In this document: piece after piece, positions 34,301 to 47,500 of the stretch
Numbering within the stretch: the stretch's first letter is position 1
Layout: each line of letters begins with the position of its first letter
DNA from: Enoplolaimus lenunculus
Lineage: Eukaryota; Nematoda; Enoplea; Enoplida; Thoracostomopsidae
Assembly: GCA_030248215.1 (NCBI GenBank)
Contig: JASANG010000864.1
Coordinates: 248,001-312,000 of the forward strand
Reading direction: 5' to 3'
Length of the DNA: 64,000 nucleotides
Notes under the pieces: model-generated
The model's input: only the letters and a program-made list of their open reading frames with translations
Database searches by the model: none
What the model was told of the DNA's origin: nothing
Made by a program: the position numbers and the translations under genes

Positions 34301-35598
34301 CCGGAATTCCGGTTGCACCCTGGTTTCTTGTATGCAAATTATTTGCATCGAAACAATCTTACTTAGTAATATTTCGTATTTCCAGTTTTGCTTCTTTAAA
34401 CCATTCGCATTGATTGTTGCCAAAGCAACCGTCATAGCACTTGTATAGAGACACAAATCATAACAATAAAATATTAACACCTAAAAAAACCGTGCGTATT
34501 TCATTTTCTTTATGCATCGCCCTTAATTTTATTAAGTTTTCTTTCTTTTCTCGTTTTCTATTCACCGATAAATCACACACACCTTGTCGTTTCTGCGGGC
34601 CCGGACTCGCCGTATGCTTGCCATAATCCGCTAACGAAGTAGCCCGTTTCCCTGCAAAATTCAAATCGCGACGACTTTTCCGACTTAAAATACCTCGTAA
34701 ATATGTGAGTAAGCATCCCATACCATTTTTCCCTGGATAATTGTTGTGGTCATTTATAATTCTGCTATCTTGAGGCCCATAGGCACAACCCCAAAAAGGT
34801 TCCTTACTTGCTTCCACAAGTAAGGAGCCACCTGTATCAGTCAATAAACTGTGCAACCTTTCATTTTGGGTGTATTTAGCATAATTTGCTGTCAATAAGA
34901 AATCCACAGCGAAATCGTTCCAGACTAAATTCTCCGCAAAGAGTAACCGTTCCCCATGTTTTTTATCTCGACAGGATCACTCATAGCTTTAAGTTCTGCC
35001 GCATCCTGTAGTAAACCCATAAAAACCACCTTGTTCACAAACAAAAATTGTTCATTACAAATATATTCAATGTTATCCTCTATAATCGGACAAACGTAGT
35101 GATTGGAAAACTCTGGGTAGCTTGTGCCCTTACTATAGAAATGCAAAGCCTTAAGGTTGAGTAGAAATCGAAAATTGTTTGTATACAGGGTTTGATGTTG
35201 GACCAAACTAGTTTGGGCCCGTAGCTTTACTTAGTATAAAGACAGGCTATTTTACGTGTATTTGCTGTTTAACAATGTGTTCTAGCTTTTGGCTGCGTAA
35301 ATTTTGCGCAGGGGACTATTGTTTTCCAACGGAAGTGGCAAGCAAGTAAAATAAGTTAATTACAGAAGATGCATGACTTATTTCAGAATTCAGCTTACCG
35401 AAATTTTTTGACACAGCGCAAATATCGACGATGATTACCGTGATATCGGAGCGAAATTTTTTATTGGCTAAAAGTTTTTACTTTAGAACAACTTACGGTA
35501 ATTTTGTTGATCGCTATTGGGTTCTGGTTCCAAAGAAACAGTTAGCAAGAAACGATCTGCGATTGACTGCGGAAAAAATTTGTGCTAAAGCACTTGAG
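17645..35598 (+). CDS. MYO5: MYO5 motor-head exons 1-17
   Basis: Exons: 17645-17779, 18043-18154, 18390-18446, 18846-18990, 22563-22728, 23016-23159, 23549-23645, 25568-25675, 26054-26160, 26495-26629, 26999-27132, 28273-28354, 28623-28763, 29216-29440, 29905-30102, 30341-30525, 35487-35598. Landmarks: [16 protein letters not shown] (SH3-like), [39 protein letters not shown]-loop exon 5, switch I exon 6, [11 protein letters not shown] then [24 protein letters not shown], relay region [32 protein letters not shown], actin-binding [20 protein letters not shown]. Exon 15 is surface loop 2, unusually Ala/Gly/Arg-rich rather than Lys-rich. A LINE sits in the intron between exons 16 and 17. Confidence 0.95.
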
Positions 35599-38500
35599 GT
35601 ATGCAGCACAAACACTGAGATTTGGTGTAATAAAGTTTCTGAAGTTTCAAGCTTTTCCTGGCAATGTTGCAGATTTTTATTGCAATATTGCAGATTCAAA
35701 TTTTATAACTCAAATTTTAAATCTATTATTGAACTCGGTGTTTGAGCATTATTTGTTAATGGGTGAGTGTTTTGTTTTGAACGACTCTTTTAATTGTAGT
35801 TAGATACGGCGTTATCTTTATTTGGAATTTATCGTAGGAATTATAAATATAAATTTAGCAAAATGTGTTTCATTGCCTTGCACTGAAACTGAAACCTTAG
35901 TGTATAAGTTGTAGGATCGAAGTATGTACGAGTTTGGCAAAACGAAAATTTTCTTCCGAACCGGGCAGATTGCGACCCTGGAACGTATTCGAAGTGATAC
36001 ACTGCGGGATTGTGCAATTGTTATTCAAACACAAGTTCGTGGTTGGCTTGCACGTGTTAGATATGCACGCATGCGCGAAGCGTTGCTGCTTATGCAGCGT
36101 TCTATGCGAGCATATATGGTATGGAGGTGAGTTTTCCTATTTATTAGTTGGTTTTTATTTGTTGGTTAATTAATCATAGTGGTTTCAAAGTTGAGTAATT
36201 GCGATTTATATTTGCTAATGGGTTGCATAAAAGACTTAGTCAACATGATGGCAATATTTGCAACGCTAAACCACATATTGTTCGCAAAATTTCTGGATAC
36301 TGCGCAAGTTGCTTTCGTTATGATTAAGTACACAAAAACAGAAACAGTTCCCTAATTATGTGGCAGGTGTTCCGGATTTATTAATAGAAATATTGTTAAG
36401 CCAACGGATAAACTGTAGTTTTCATGGATTATTTTTAATGTGTGTATTTAGGCGGATGCATTTTGTTCGTATTCACCGTGCTGCGATTACACTACAAGCG
36501 TATTATCGAATGTTTCGAGAGCGTAAGAGATACGTTGCATTACGTGATTTTGTTGTCCAACTGCAAGCTCAATGTCGTGCACGACTGGTGCGTGATTACA
36601 TGTCGAAGGTAAGGTTGAATTTGAATGCCAGTATTGTCATGTCAAACAGTTCAGTATGTAGAATATAGGTTGCGCTATACTTGCTGTGTGAGAAATTGAA
36701 CCCGGTGATGGATGTGGGCATTTGAAAATATTTTGAATTATTAGTTTCGGTAAATTGAAAATGTAATGCGAACACAAAACTCATTGAAATATGGTATCAA
36801 ATCCTAGAGTATCTGTCCAATAAATTTTTTACAAACACCTGAATAATTGTGGAATTTCGTTTTTGCCAACCAATTCAACGCAACTCGAGACTGAGATTAT
36901 TGAAAAACGTCTGTATTAATAGATACAATATCATCGCAAAGCAATAATCATACAACGTTATTTTCGAGCGTATCTCGCTCGACAAATATTCTTGCGCAAA
37001 CGGCGTGCAGTGGTGCTGTTGCAGTCGTGTGTTCGACGGATGATCGCAAAACGCAAATTGCGAGAGCTCAAGGTATGGGTAGCTAGTGTAGCATATTTAT
37101 AGATTCGATTGCATCGTAAAATTTATTAATGGAAGGAATTCGTTGAAAGAAGAAAGTTATTGCTGAAAAGAGAATATTTGCGATTTGTCGTTTCGTTTTT
37201 TTGCCAACTTAACGAAAAATTGCTATCTTGAATTTATTTTTCTATAGACGTTAAGACCTATAACTATTTATTGTTAGGCGCTACACACAGTTGAGAATAC
37301 GGCTATTGGACTGATTTTATGATCAGTTCACAACATCTTTTGATAGCCAGCCGCAGATTTGTACGAGTGTTAGGGTCAACGACTGTGCAGTTTTAAATTG
37401 GCACACGTGTTAAACCACGTGGTCCTTGCTCGACTAATTTTGTCGCTGTTGATTATGTGGAACTGTGAAATAGCGGCGAATTTATTATGGAACGTTTTGT
37501 TTCAGGTTGAAGCGCGGTCAGTTGACGGCGTTCGAAAACTGAATCGGGGTTTGGAAAACAAAATTATTGCATTGCAGCAAAAATGCGACGCACTGGTAAT
37601 TGAAAGATTTTGTTTAAAACTGTTAGATTTTTTGCTTAGTTTTGAACAACATAACGAACACAGTTTGTGTTGATAAATTTAGCTGCCTGAAACATTGGAC
37701 TATTTCTGCATGCTTGTGTAGTTTGCAGTATTCTATTTTAGGCGAAAGAACGGTCTGAATACAAAACACAGGCTACTGAACTCGGATTTCAACTTGAACA
37801 GTCGAGAAGTGAATGCCGAACCATGGAGTCATCGTTGGTGCTGATGCAAACAAGCAAACATCAGCTGGAAGCTGAAATGCAGGAAGTGAGTTCAGAAATT
37901 TTAAAAGATTTTTGAGTGAAAAATAAGTTTTATTGCTGAAAATGCTAATGCGAGATTCATAATTTCGACTTAAAGATATCATGTTTTAAACTTATATTTT
38001 AAGTAATACGGAGAATCAGACCAAATCATATACTTCTATCTTTCGTTCCAGTGGGTATATGTTTATAGTAATTTTTTAAATATTCTGTTTTAAATTTTTC
38101 AAATATTCAGCTTAAGCTTCAAATATTCAGCTTAAGCTCAAGACTTTATTTATAATCTGCTATTTAAAGCTTTGCTTTCATTGTATTAGATGAAAACAAC
38201 AATCGAAATGCTTTTGATTGAAAAGAATAATTTATTGGAGAAAAATTCGAAAATCAAGAAAGTGAGTTTTGGGACAATGCTTTAAGCACATAGTGTGACA
38301 GACGCGATGTAAATTTTAGTTTTCCTTCTTACATTTATTGTATGTTTCGTAGTTATTATAAATGGTGGGCACTGGACAAAACAGATGATCCGAATATCCG
38401 GTTTCCATTACTCAGTTTTAAAATGATTGAATATATTTTCTTATTGACCTTTATTTAATTGGAATTCGCAATAACGGATCCGTATTGTGGTGTTTTGCAT

Positions 38501-41500
38501 GTCGGTAACGCGCCCTTTACTCCAATCAATATGACGACCTTCTATAGCTCGATAAGCGTTTGACAGCAATACATTCCAAACGCACATTTAGTTTTCAAAT
38601 TACAACAGAATTAATATTGGATTCTCAAATTCGTGACTCGGAGCAGCAATCAATCAGCTTATTTGTTCCGGTTGTAATATAAAAATACTAAAAATTACTG
38701 TAGATCTCGACGGCATCGGATCTTTCGAAACCCGTTGAAAGTCATATCTAATCTACTATTTAGATCCAGGTACTTGAAAGTATTTCATACAGATATACGG
38801 TACTGTTATTCTTTTTATATATCATTCATAGATGGAAGCAGAGCTGGAGTCATTGCGTTCTGCAAATGAAAGTTCACAACAAATAGACGAAACTGTTGCA
38901 GCATACAAAGTTGAAATTGAAAGGCGTAAGTTTTTGTGGGTTAAAATCCCTGTTTTGGGTTTAAAGTTGTGAACACGAGAATTTTATTAGCTTCAACCGC
39001 GGTGGTAGGAACTGGAATATGTAGACCAATGAACTTTATGCCCTTGCTTGCTATTGCATCTATGACTGGTATGGACAACATACAGGGTGTAAACGGAATT
39101 TCGAATTCGGTTACAATTGTGTTTCAAAACTAATATCGAGGTAAGAATTTCTCTCATTTTGTTTGTTTGGTGCCGATTCTCATTCTGAGTTCGATGTATT
39201 TTAGTTCCGTTTGGCACCCTGCCAACATATATGCATGTTGGTGATAAAATCAGCTATAGCCGTGTAATGTTTTTATTCATACGTATGTACGTTAAGTTGG
39301 GCTGTTTGAATAGCTAATATTAATAACTGGAAATAGATGCTGCAAGCAGTCATTTGCCGGCGTGGAATAATTACGTTTAGCAGCATAACGGGTATCGTAG
39401 TGGTATTTGTTTTGTTGTTTTAGTCAATGAAGAAAAGACCAATCTTGAGCTGGAACTTGAATCAAATCAAGCCAATTATCGCTATTTGTATGATGTACGT
39501 AGGCTTTATTAGTTTGGATGAAGAGCATGGTGTTGTTGTTAATTTGATTGGCGTGTTGTGCTATTATGCCATTAAATTGGTGTAAGTGTTCTTTTAAGCA
39601 AACTTTGGTCAGTGTTTGAGACCATCTGGTTTTTGTTATAAGAGAAGGGTTCGGTTGGATAAATATTTTTAGCAATGATCTTCTATTTCAAATCTACTTA
39701 ATATGTTTGAATTTTATTTTCAGGATTATCGCACAATTAATCAAGACAGTGATTCGGGTGTTGTAGAAATGAGCAAGGTATGAAATTAGGAAGGCTATAT
39801 GCAAGGTTGTTTTAGGTGCAATCTTTCCGAAACAATATTATTGTTTGATAACTATTGGCATTAGAGCTAATCTTCCAAAATTGGCAGTGTCTTATACAAA
39901 TACAATGTTGTAGAAATATCTTAAAAAAATTTGCGAAACGCTAATATGTATAGAAACGTAGCTTTTTAGTACGTTATGGTTTACAGAGTATTGCATCTGA
40001 TAGCCCGTCCAGTATACGAGAGTCGAGTTTGAGTCAAATGATTGCGTTAAGGCGTCGCATATTGGCGCTTGAACGTGAGAGAGATCGGCTTTCAGTTCGA
40101 TTGGAACGATCCATGACTGAAAAAGAACTGCTGATGCTCAGAGAACCAGAGGACATCTTCCATGCCAAGCGCCAGGTATAGCTAGCTACAATGATGGTTA
40201 CAGGAAAAGGTTAGGTCGTTCCGCAACCCCCGCACGTCGAAAAGTTTTTTGTACAGCTGAATTTAAAAGCGAAAGTGAAAAAACTTAAAAATTCATACCC
40301 TAGTTGGAAAAAGGTAATTGCTCGCCTAAAAGGAATCCGGATAATCAGATGTTATTTCGAAACCGCAGTGATGTTGCCAGAATCTTGTTTAAAATTTTTT
40401 GAAAACACTAAAAAATTTTATATAAGTGCGTGAAATTTCTTCCTGTGTATTAGTGGCTGACATGAAAAACACCTTGCATTTTTAGAAGACTCGTGCGGTG
40501 TGTTAATCATTCTACATACATCTAGGCTGCACAGAATGTTTTTGAGGCACACTATGAAGTTAATAATAATTTTCAGTCATAAGAGTAAAAACAATAAACT
40601 TTCTCTTGTTTCAGTCTGAAGAGCTTTCTATTGAGAATGTTAAGCTCAAGAAAGTTTTACGCAAGTTGGTCAGTCAGGCAACTGTGGATGCGGATAATTC
40701 AAAAGGTTTGTGTGCTATTTTTAAGTTTTTGTTTTTTGATCGAAAATAGTCAAAGGCTTATGTTTTAATTTTGAAAATGTTTTAGCTTGACAATATTTTG
40801 GGTTTCTACAGGTTGGTAGGATCACTAACTACCCATGCTATACACTAATGGCTGGGTCTCTGGGCAACGAGCATGGTAATGATAGTTAAATTACAAACTG
40901 TTATTAACGAACTATTCTTCTAACTCGTGATTTGAGTTGACGTTTTGAATGTTCAGAAGTTCTATTGAAACTGCAAGATGAACTTGAACGCAAACGCGAC
41001 GAAAGTGTACATTTGCATGCGCTATTAGCTCGGGTTACTGAGCAGCGCGGAATTCGAATGGACGGAGAGTTGAAAAATAACCTTAATACACTCCAATTGG
41101 CATACGCACGTCAGAATCAAACTATATTGTAAGTACATTCACGATCAAAGTATAAATTATAAGTATGTAGACAGAGTAAGTAGTGTGTTTCTGATCGGAT
41201 ACGCTTGTTACATGGATATTTGTATTTTGCTTACGTATTAGCCAGTATATTCGAATTTCTTTATAGCAAAAATCCAGTTTCTGTAGATTCTGTTTGTTAA
41301 GGTACATTAACTGTTTCGTTATATAGCAGTGTAAATATCAATCAGCAGGGTGCAACCGGAATTCCGGTTCTGGTTCCGGCATTTTTTCACCTTCCGGTTC
41401 CGATAAATTTTTACCGGATTTAAAAATTCCGGTGTTATAATTTGGCCGTTTTTTTAGCTTTGCTAATTTTTAAGATTTTTTTTTGAAAGCCACTTGTACT

Positions 41501-44500
41501 TCTATTGTTTTTGAATTGCTTGTTCATGCAGTGATTGTTGTGGACAAAAGCATTTTACTGGAAATGTATATATAAATCTTGACAATCATCGAATAAAGGC
41601 CATTGATGGTGGATTTCACTTCAGTTGATGATTAAAATCTAAAATACAACAAATAAAATAAATGCCTATGTTCGACTAAGGTTATTTCACAAATAACAGA
41701 GCAAAAAATATGATTAAAATTAAATTTTTGGTTAAATGCATTTTTCACTTTCCGGTTCCGGTAAAATTTTCAAATTCCGGCTTCGGTTCCGGTAAATTGT
41801 AATTCCGGTTGCACCCTGTCAATTAGTTGATGCCGCGTTTGGTTTTAATCATTGGGAAATATAGGAAATTCTACTGGATTATTTACTAATAGGTAGCGGA
41901 AAGAAATTTGTTTCCGTTGTTGATAGATTGTCTATCATTGAAACAATATAATTTCATTGTGTTCTATTTTAGCACTTTGTTGCAACAAATTGAAGATCGT
42001 GATATGAAAGTAATTGATCTCGAGCATACACTGTCTGGGAAAACTTCAGCGAAAAAGAATGAGTTCCAGGTGTGTTTAATGCTGTTATGATTTGCTTAGT
42101 TTAGTAGCTAAAATCAAGAGTTTATTAGGTAAGTGTGTGACACTTACGCGATTGAGCAGCTAATTTTGTGTAGCGTCATGGACTTTTTTGACGGGTTTCA
42201 AGGCATATTTCAATACTAAATCGAGTATACACATTGCAACAGTCTTTTGCACAAAACAGCAAAAGCTGCAACAATACCCCCTCTTAGATTAGGGAGGGGG
42301 TTTGCCATATGGGGTCCGCGTGATTTTGCAAACTGCAACACGTGAGAATAGAAATTGTCGCACTCATATGCTTAGTAAAATGAGTTGAATATGACGTGTT
42401 GTTTCCTTCTGTTAGAGTTGGTCTAGTTCGATGTACGCAAAGTAGTTGTGGAGGATTCATAAATGAAACCACGCTGCAGTCGGATATTAGGGGCGCTACA
42501 GCAGTTTCTATATGTGAAGTGAAGTGTGCAGTGGCGTGTTTGGTAGGTTATCGAGGAGTACTTTAACATGTCATATTAACAAATTAGCGACTTTTTGATG
42601 ACAGCGTGTGTCCAGATCTAGTTGAAAGCTTTGTTGCGTTACAGGTTTCTGGTAGTCAAGCACCTGATTGGGAAACCATGGATCCGTCAATGAAGAGTGA
42701 AGTAGAACGAATTCTACTAGAGAACGTGGTAGGCAGACTCCGAGTGCAGATTTTGTTTTATTGAATGTTTTTATTTTGAATTATGCTCGCAGTAGTGAAG
42801 GTTACAGTGATTGGCGTCATAGGCCCATGTGTGAACTGATGAGGCAAAGCTGATTTCCATATTATAGGATCTTCGAAGTAAACTTGACCGCCGTGCTCGC
42901 CAGGTAAAGAAACTACGGCAGCACGTAAGCGTAGATCGCATCAAATCGATGGCGCCGTATGATTGCAATGGTACGTTTAACTTTGTGAATTACGTATTGT
43001 TGGTATTGCAGACTAAGACAGTGATAGCGAGACGTTCTGCCTGCAGTAGCGTCAAATTTAATCCGGCAACCTCGTTATGGAGCATATTTCATGTTTTTAT
43101 GTGCAACAAAGTAAGCGTACGCATACTATATTTGGACGAAATAAACTCGAGCTTTCAAATTTGTTGTTACCTTTACCTTTGTGTACCGTTATTTGGTTTC
43201 ACTTATATAAAATATGGTTAATATGAGGAAACGGGGAGTATCGTCACTCTTCTCTGCATAAGTTGCTAACCCTGCTTCATCAAACATGTGAATTGAAACA
43301 AAAAGTATTAAACGATTTATTATTTGAGCAGAGCTTCTTGAACACGCTCCTGTCACTCCGTCAAAACCGGAATTTATTCAATCGTTGCTGACGCAGAAAA
43401 ATGTTGAATATTTGGGGCTGATGGAATGTGATAAACCGAACGTTCCGCGGCTAATGGATATACTAGTTCGAGGTAAGGGAGCTATAATTATTGATTTTTA
43501 TTGTCTGGATATACTTGCCTTCGCTGCACTAGGGCGGTGCCGCAAGTAAACTTATTTACAAATTGGTTTGCGGTTCCGCGTTGCAATTAGCTTATGAGAC
43601 CGCGTGGTACCAGACGGTGGTGATTGGTTTTAAAATGTTAATAAGTATTGCGTCATCTTTAGTACATAAACTCCGGTTGCCGTTCACTTAGATAGATAAG
43701 TTGATTGCGCAACGGAAGGTATATTATTATAAATGGGAAAAATTGTAATCTTAAATATAGGGATGTGCCGATTAATCGGCATCGGTGATAATCGGCACTT
43801 TTCGTGAGTATCGGCACCGGCACTGCAAAAAATTGCCGATTCTTTGCCGATATTTTTGCACATAACAATCAGTGGAATAACAGTGAAAGTATTTAGGCGC
43901 AAATTAATTTTGTTAGATGCATTAATTAGTTATTTTCTATTGTTTGGTTTAGATCTGAAACCGTCTGTTGCGCGCAGTTTCGATCCGTTATGTTTACCTG
44001 CGTATATCTTTTTCATGGTGATGCGGTACTGTGATCATGTACATGACGAACAACGTTTGCTTGATATTTACTATAAAGGTCTTATGGCACTACAGAGTTC
44101 GGCAAAGGTACACATGGTAGTCTCGATTATGTTCAGTTTTTACTGAACACATCTTGTGACTTGGAATTTTTTGAATCGGTGTTAACTTTGAGTGCCTTGT
44201 GTTTTAATGTGATATGTGTTACTGCCAATTTTAGCTTAAGGGAGCGTTATTGACAAATCCGGCTCTTGTACATTTCCACCCACATTTAAAGTTAAGCCTT
44301 AGGCATAAGACTATGCCCAAGTTTATGCGCTTACGAAAAGGTTTAGGTAAAGAGTTAGGCGTAAGCGTGAATAGTGTTTTCCTAATCCTAAGCATGTCTT
44401 GCAAGCCTAAGCCAGTGGTTGGGGAAAATGTTAAGCTTGTCGTTTGGGGGAAGTGCACAAAAGCCACATATATCCCGCATCGCTCCCGAATGTTCGCGCT

Positions 44501-47500
44501 GGCAACATTCGCAAACGTTTTATTTTATAATGCCAGGTTAAACAAAAGTTGTTGGCCAGGCGCTGAACTTGGTGTACAGCTACTTGAAGGATAGTGACGG
44601 GAATACCATTGTGTATTCATCGATAATTTACGTCTTATTGTTAACCAAACAACGTACTTCAGTTGTTTACTGAAATCTGAAATGCCTTAAACAGTGAACC
44701 TTTGTTTTCTCATTTTTCATTCTGCTCTGTTTTAGAAACATGAAAACGACCTTGATGCATGCGCAATGTATATGGCAATTGCAATTAAATGGCTGCAGCT
44801 ACTGAGGCAGTATAGTTCTGAAAAAGTAAATACTGTATAGTGTATTCATGTGACAGAATTTTTTTTGTAACGAAAGGTGTGGGAACAAAATAATGTTGAA
44901 TTGGAAATGATCGTTCATACAAAGTTCGAGTACGTCAGGTACAAAAGTTTTAGTATATTTGTGATCTTGGGAGTGCCAAGTTTTTCTCGTTAATGTATAA
45001 CTTGTTTGTCACAATAACGTACATTTTTATATTTCAACATTGACATTCCAGAATTCACGGCTATGATGTGGGTAATGAACGGCAGTATATAACAATCAAG
45101 CAACCTACCAAAGCAATTATTAACATAGGTTTTGGGTCAGCCTTGATCCTCTGCGTTTACTTGTATGTCCTTATTGTGTTCTGGTTTGGTTGGTATTTAG
45201 GGAACAAAATCATTTAGAACGTACTGCGTGGATCCCTCATAATAATTGTTCGTCTTGTTTATTTTATCCAGGAATTTCGAAAACAGAACACAGCTAAGCA
45301 AAACGAACACCTTCTTGTCAATTTCTCAGTGTCAGATTTGATTGAAGATTTAACAACGTATATTAACACAGCGTATCGTACATTCCTTACAACGGTTGAT
45401 AGAAATATTCAACGTCTAATAGGTACGTATGGTTTAGAGACGCACTGCAAGAATAGAAATGGACGGAGAAAAAATGTTAGTAGGAGATGGGAGGGAATTT
45501 TAAGGCAGTTACTGACATGAAAATAACAAATGATTAGCTATTGTGTAGGGTGAGGGCGAAACCACTTTACTCGTTTTTGAATTATATAAAAATCATGCTA
45601 AAACATCACTTGTTAGTTGGGACGTTAAGCTACGAGCGAAATGACGATTATGTATTGGAATTGTGGCGTTTTGTATTTGTAGCTCAATTAGTGCGATATT
45701 TCAGTAGACGGTACATTAATATGAAATTATTTTTGACGTTCGCAGTGACGTTTTAATCGGGCCCTTAGCCAGGGGGGTTCGACCTCGGTTATAAGTCATG
45801 TGAAATGTTTAAATGCCCTTTCTGAAAATGTTTTAGCCCCGCTAGCATATTGAGCTAGCTACCTGCGAGACTTTAGTAATTTGCGTATACTCACGCTCAA
45901 CATCAACAGTGCTTTTCTTGAGAAACATTGCCTACAGATTCAACTGCCAGTGGCCGTAGAGCGTCTGTCACTTCTGAAAAATGTAGAAAAAATTTGTGGA
46001 AAATGTGAAAATTGCATAAAAATTGCAATAATTTCATTCTTATTTGAAAGGCATTATCAGATACGTATGGGACCTTTAACGAATCTTAACCGCACGCTCG
46101 ACGCATACTAATCGAAATGAAAATTTGTGAAATTTAGAGAAGAGAAACGTTATTTTATTGTTAAATTGTGTAGCAGAAGTCGTCGGTTTGTTTCATTTTT
46201 CGGGCATATGGCTCGCTCGCTAGTACTCAATTAATGTGTTTGATGGAGGAACGACAACGTTCGTTCACACGGCGGCTGCGCCCCGTTTACCACGTGCTCG
46301 CCTTTATTTTGATTAGTAAGGTGATTCCATCATCCGTACGGGGCCGTCCGTCAACGTGCGGTATCGTACGCCAAATAATTCATAACGAAACCGTGTAGCA
46401 ACGGACGGCATGGTACGGATGACGCGCGGTGACTGACGGCGCCGTACGGGTGACGGACGGTGACCGACGGCGCCGCACCACAAGTATAGCGCAACACTTA
46501 CTTCGCCGCCACTATGTTCAGAACAACAAACAAAACACAATAACATAGTATTTATTGTACAGTGTGCATTCTCTGTGTAAGAATGAACCTTGTGAAGCTT
46601 ATATTTTATGTGATACGCTGACTTTGTGTGTTAAGTTGTGGGAAGAATAACACTGGTGAAGGTTTTGTCCAAACAGCGATATATAAATCGAACGATACTG
46701 CTTTGATTAAACTTACCTGGCTGGGGGTTTGCTGTGATCATGAAGGCAGCGGCCCCAGGGCGAGGCCTGGCCATTGCACTGCGGTTAGGCTGAACCCTGT
46801 GTCATCCCCTAATCGGGGCTTGTCAACAGCTTAATTTCTTAGTCCGGGATAGCGTTCGCGCTTCCCTTTTCATCAGCTAAAAGTTTTAATGAAATATGCG
46901 ACTTTATTTTGAGACAAGCTCGTTTACATATGTAAACGCTAAACATGGCATAAAACTGGAGAGAACACGTTGGAACAAAATTATTTTTGAACTTTGTATC
47001 AACAAACATCATATTGACTATTTGTCTACCACACGCATACAAATCAGTTTAACACAGCCCAAAATACGTATATCGGGATTATTACATTTTGCTTGCCTTG
47101 TACCCTAATACTCATTAGTTTAAAGTTCGTCGAAGATATTCAACTTTAACTTTCCAAACAGGAAATATTAGCAGCGAACATATTTGACACCCTTTGAAAA
47201 AGTGTAGTATTTACTACCAGAACCGGCAGCGTTTGAACAAGAAGCATATTTCAGAGGAAGTAGAAACCGGAACAGAAAATTTTTATATTTTCGTTGGAGC
47301 AGGAACCAAAACAGGAATTGTATTAAATATATTGCAGCACCAAATTACTGCTAACTGACTATAATGGAAAACAAACTGTTCCGGATTTCTTTACAAGAAT
47401 CTGAATGCCGGTTTCACCTTGTCTGAATCAATGTTTCGTCCCCTAAACAGGCTTGTCAACAGCTTAATTTCTAGCTTCTTAGAAAATTATTTTGTTTTGA

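Larger units (their letters stand above)
30650..35210 (-). mobile_element. LINE (APE-type, L1/Tx1-like), antisense in MYO5 intron 16
   Basis: Non-LTR retrotransposon, reading right to left. In its own 5'-3' order: ORF1 with a NADAR-like domain (35206-34458), APE endonuclease (from about 34435 to 33440), reverse transcriptase (about 32535-31900) and a C-terminal zinc-finger region (31258-30702). The endonuclease is split by a later hAT element. Several frame changes and stops break ORF2, so this copy is dead. Outer limits are estimates: no terminal repeats are expected and no target duplication was identified. Clade assignment to L1/Tx1-like rests on the RT style and the cysteine motif and is inference. 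Confidence 0.85.

Noticed and set aside
42868-42924. Shorter form of MYO5 exon 32 ending at the gtaagc donor
   Set aside because: It would leave phase 0, but the next exon (43332) needs one incoming base; only the end at 42970 keeps the frame.
44250-44594. Open frame of 114 residues in MYO5 intron 34
   Set aside because: It contains decayed CCTAAG-type MITE sequence (cctaagcatg, agcctaagcc) and no domain; treated as repeat-derived.
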